This document shows, in pieces, positions 62,972-64,000 of a DNA stretch of 64,000 nucleotides. Source of the stretch: Palsa-506 sp963755815 (lineage in GTDB: Bacteria; Actinomycetota; Actinomycetes; Streptosporangiales; Streptosporangiaceae); contig CAVWLF010000026.1 of the NCBI GenBank assembly GCA_963755815.1, positions 434,001-498,000 on the forward strand. Direction: 5' to 3'. Numbering within the stretch: position 1 is the stretch's first letter; each line of letters starts with the position of its first letter. The notes beneath the pieces were generated by a model that saw only the letters and a list, made by a program, of their open reading frames with translations, did no database searches and was not told the origin of the DNA. A program made the translations under genes and the position numbers.

Positions 62972-63475
62972 GTGGTGCCTGATGCCTTCCGGGAGTACTT
63001 CACGGCCACCGCGACGGGGGCCGGGGCATTGATCGGGCTGCTCTTCGTCTCCATCTCGCTGCGCCCGGACACGGTCTTCGGGACCAAGGCGGCAGTCCAT
63101 GGCCGGGCGCTCGCCGGATCCGCTTTCACGGCCCTGGTCAATGCGTTCTTCGTCTCCCTGCTGGCCCTCATGCCCCAGTCCAATCTGGGCTACTCCGCCG
63201 CCATCATGGCCGCGTTCAGCCTCTACCGGACGATGCAGCTGCACTGGCGCATCGGCCGGAAGGAACTCCACCTCGTGACGCTCGTACTCAGCATCGCCGC
63301 GTACGGGTGCCAGCTGGTCACCGGAGTGCTGCTGGCCGCGAGACCGGACCATGAATTCCTCGTCTTCACCGTGGCCTACCTGCTGATCGGCTCGTTCGGG
63401 GTGGCGCTGGTCCGGGCCTGGTCGCTGCTGCAGGGCCGGCACCTCGCCGGGCAGAATGCGGCCGGCGGCCAGTAA
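62972..63475 (+). CDS. Four-span membrane protein, uncharacterised
   Basis: The product is 167 residues. Four hydrophobic segments are visible: GAGALIGLLFVSISL, FTALVNAFFVSLLALM, LVTLVLSIAAYGCQLVTGVL and FLVFTVAYLLIGSFGVALV. The short N-terminal FREYFTATATGAGALIGLLF pattern recurs in actinobacterial proteins of unknown role. The start is GTG 62972. The 200 bases upstream separate it from the divergent aminotransferase. Confidence 0.75.
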   Translation: MVPDAFREYFTATATGAGALIGLLFVSISLRPDTVFGTKAAVHGRALAGSAFTALVNAFFVSLLALMPQSNLGYSAAIMAAFSLYRTMQLHWRIGRKELHLVTLVLSIAAYGCQLVTGVLLAARPDHEFLVFTVAYLLIGSFGVALVRAWSLLQGRHLAGQNAAGGQ

Positions 63476-63560
63476 GCGCCAGCGGCCCGCCGCCCGCCGG
63501 AACTCCGCACGTAGCGGACGCCCCCGGAAGCCTGTCGGTAGCGCGGGGGAGTATTGCACT

Positions 63561-64000
63561 GTGGACTCGCTGACCGGGCTGCGTGAGCAACGGGCGTTCG
63601 AGTGCCGGCTGACGCCCGACCGGGCGCTGCGGACGCTGGCTGAGGCGGAGGAGTTTCTGCTCGGCCGCGGGCTGCTGACCCGCACGACGGACTGCGCGCT
63701 GCCGAGCCTGTATGAGGCGTGTCATGAGGAACCGTACAAGCAGGGCAGTCCCGGATTCGCGACGTGGCCGGCGACCAAGTGGCCGTGGTTCGGCGAGCTG
63801 GCCGGGCGCGGCTACCTCGTCACTGCGGTCCACCGCGGCAAGAACCTGCTCGTAGCTGGTGCGGCGGCACGCCTGCTCGACCCGATCTGCCGCGCGGAGA
63901 TCAAGCGCATGCGCGAGGCCGAATCCGGCTGGCGCCGGCTGCTGGATCACCTGGCGGCCGTGGGGCCGTCCAGCACCGACGACCTCCGCACCGAGCTCAG
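63561..64000 (+). CDS. AlkZ-related (HTH_42-like) protein, truncated by the window edge
   Basis: From GTG 63561 an open frame runs off the right edge, at least 146 codons. Its start is MDSLTGLREQRAFECRLTPD, followed by LAEAEEFLLGRGLLTRTTD and ACHEEPYKQGSPGFATWPAT. The pattern resembles AlkZ-related winged-helix proteins of actinobacteria, a group near the DNA-interstrand-crosslink glycosylase AlkZ. The QxQ or QxD active-site motif expected of AlkZ is not visible in this part. Codon use fits the neighbours. Confidence 0.7.
   Translation, partial: MDSLTGLREQRAFECRLTPDRALRTLAEAEEFLLGRGLLTRTTDCALPSLYEACHEEPYKQGSPGFATWPATKWPWFGELAGRGYLVTAVHRGKNLLVAGAAARLLDPICRAEIKRMREAESGWRRLLDHLAAVGPSSTDDLRTEL

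Overview
The window is about 70% G+C and packed with genes on both strands. Many neighbouring genes share start and stop codons (ATGA, GTGA), GTG starts are frequent, and several genes appear to be leaderless. The families present point to a filamentous or soil actinomycete: a WhiJ/DUF397/HATPase regulatory locus, a DUF574 methyltransferase, DUF3710 next to dut, paired TrkA proteins, GlgM/GlgC, F420-type oxidoreductases, DUF1707, DUF4235 and DUF3093 proteins, and an AbiEi-DUF559 protein. A Streptosporangiales-like host is a guess only. I see no tRNA, rRNA, insertion sequence, prophage or CRISPR array. The window looks like chromosomal accessory and housekeeping DNA rather than a mobile island.

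Layout. 0.4-7.8 kb: cytochrome P450 with an alpha/beta hydrolase, a dienelactone hydrolase, a HAD dehalogenase, a DUF4232 lipoprotein, gamma-glutamyltransferase and a PhzF protein. 7.9-12.4 kb: a five-gene operon on the minus strand, MoxR ATPase with DUF58, DUF4129 and two membrane proteins. 12.5-17.3 kb: DUF1772 membrane protein, TetR regulator, a secreted S53 peptidase preceded by a decayed fragment of the same gene, and a DUF574 methyltransferase. 17.3-23.2 kb: WhiJ-like regulator, DUF397 protein, HATPase, a transmembrane Ser/Thr kinase and a beta-lactamase-like lipoprotein. 23.4-30.8 kb: ABC genes in the order ATPase-permease-ATPase-permease, then a PadR regulator with a MacB/FtsX-type transporter. 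30.8-37.3 kb: MBL hydrolase, HhH-GPD protein, two divergent citrate synthase-family genes (one carrying a DNA-binding domain), a persulfide dioxygenase-rhodanese and a VOC protein. 37.3-43.9 kb: DUF1707 protein, glycogen/maltose-1-phosphate genes glgM and glgC, a methyltransferase and membrane proteins. 44.0-48.3 kb: dut, DUF3710, two TrkA proteins and an RNA m5U methyltransferase, a block also known from mycobacteria. 48.4-54.3 kb: YceI/HxlR pair, a large DUF1906 secreted protein, a methyltransferase, and an AbiEi-DUF559 protein behind a long palindrome. 54.4-64 kb: F420-type oxidoreductases, a LigD polymerase-domain protein, a MocR/EamA divergent pair, DUF6879, a MerB-like lyase, an aminotransferase, and the start of an AlkZ-related gene at the right edge.

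Points to notice. (i) The HTH-citrate synthase and its divergent partner flank an A+T-rich palindromic site. (ii) A palindrome with 24-base arms lies between divergent genes at 53.2 kb. (iii) The MocR and EamA genes have overlapping divergent start codons with mirror-image -10 boxes. (iv) A perfect 12-base inverted repeat overlaps the padR promoter. (v) Six apparent one-base frameshifts in five genes all fall in G/C-rich or low-complexity tracts. They are either assembly errors or real gene decay, and the joined reading frames are given in the entries.
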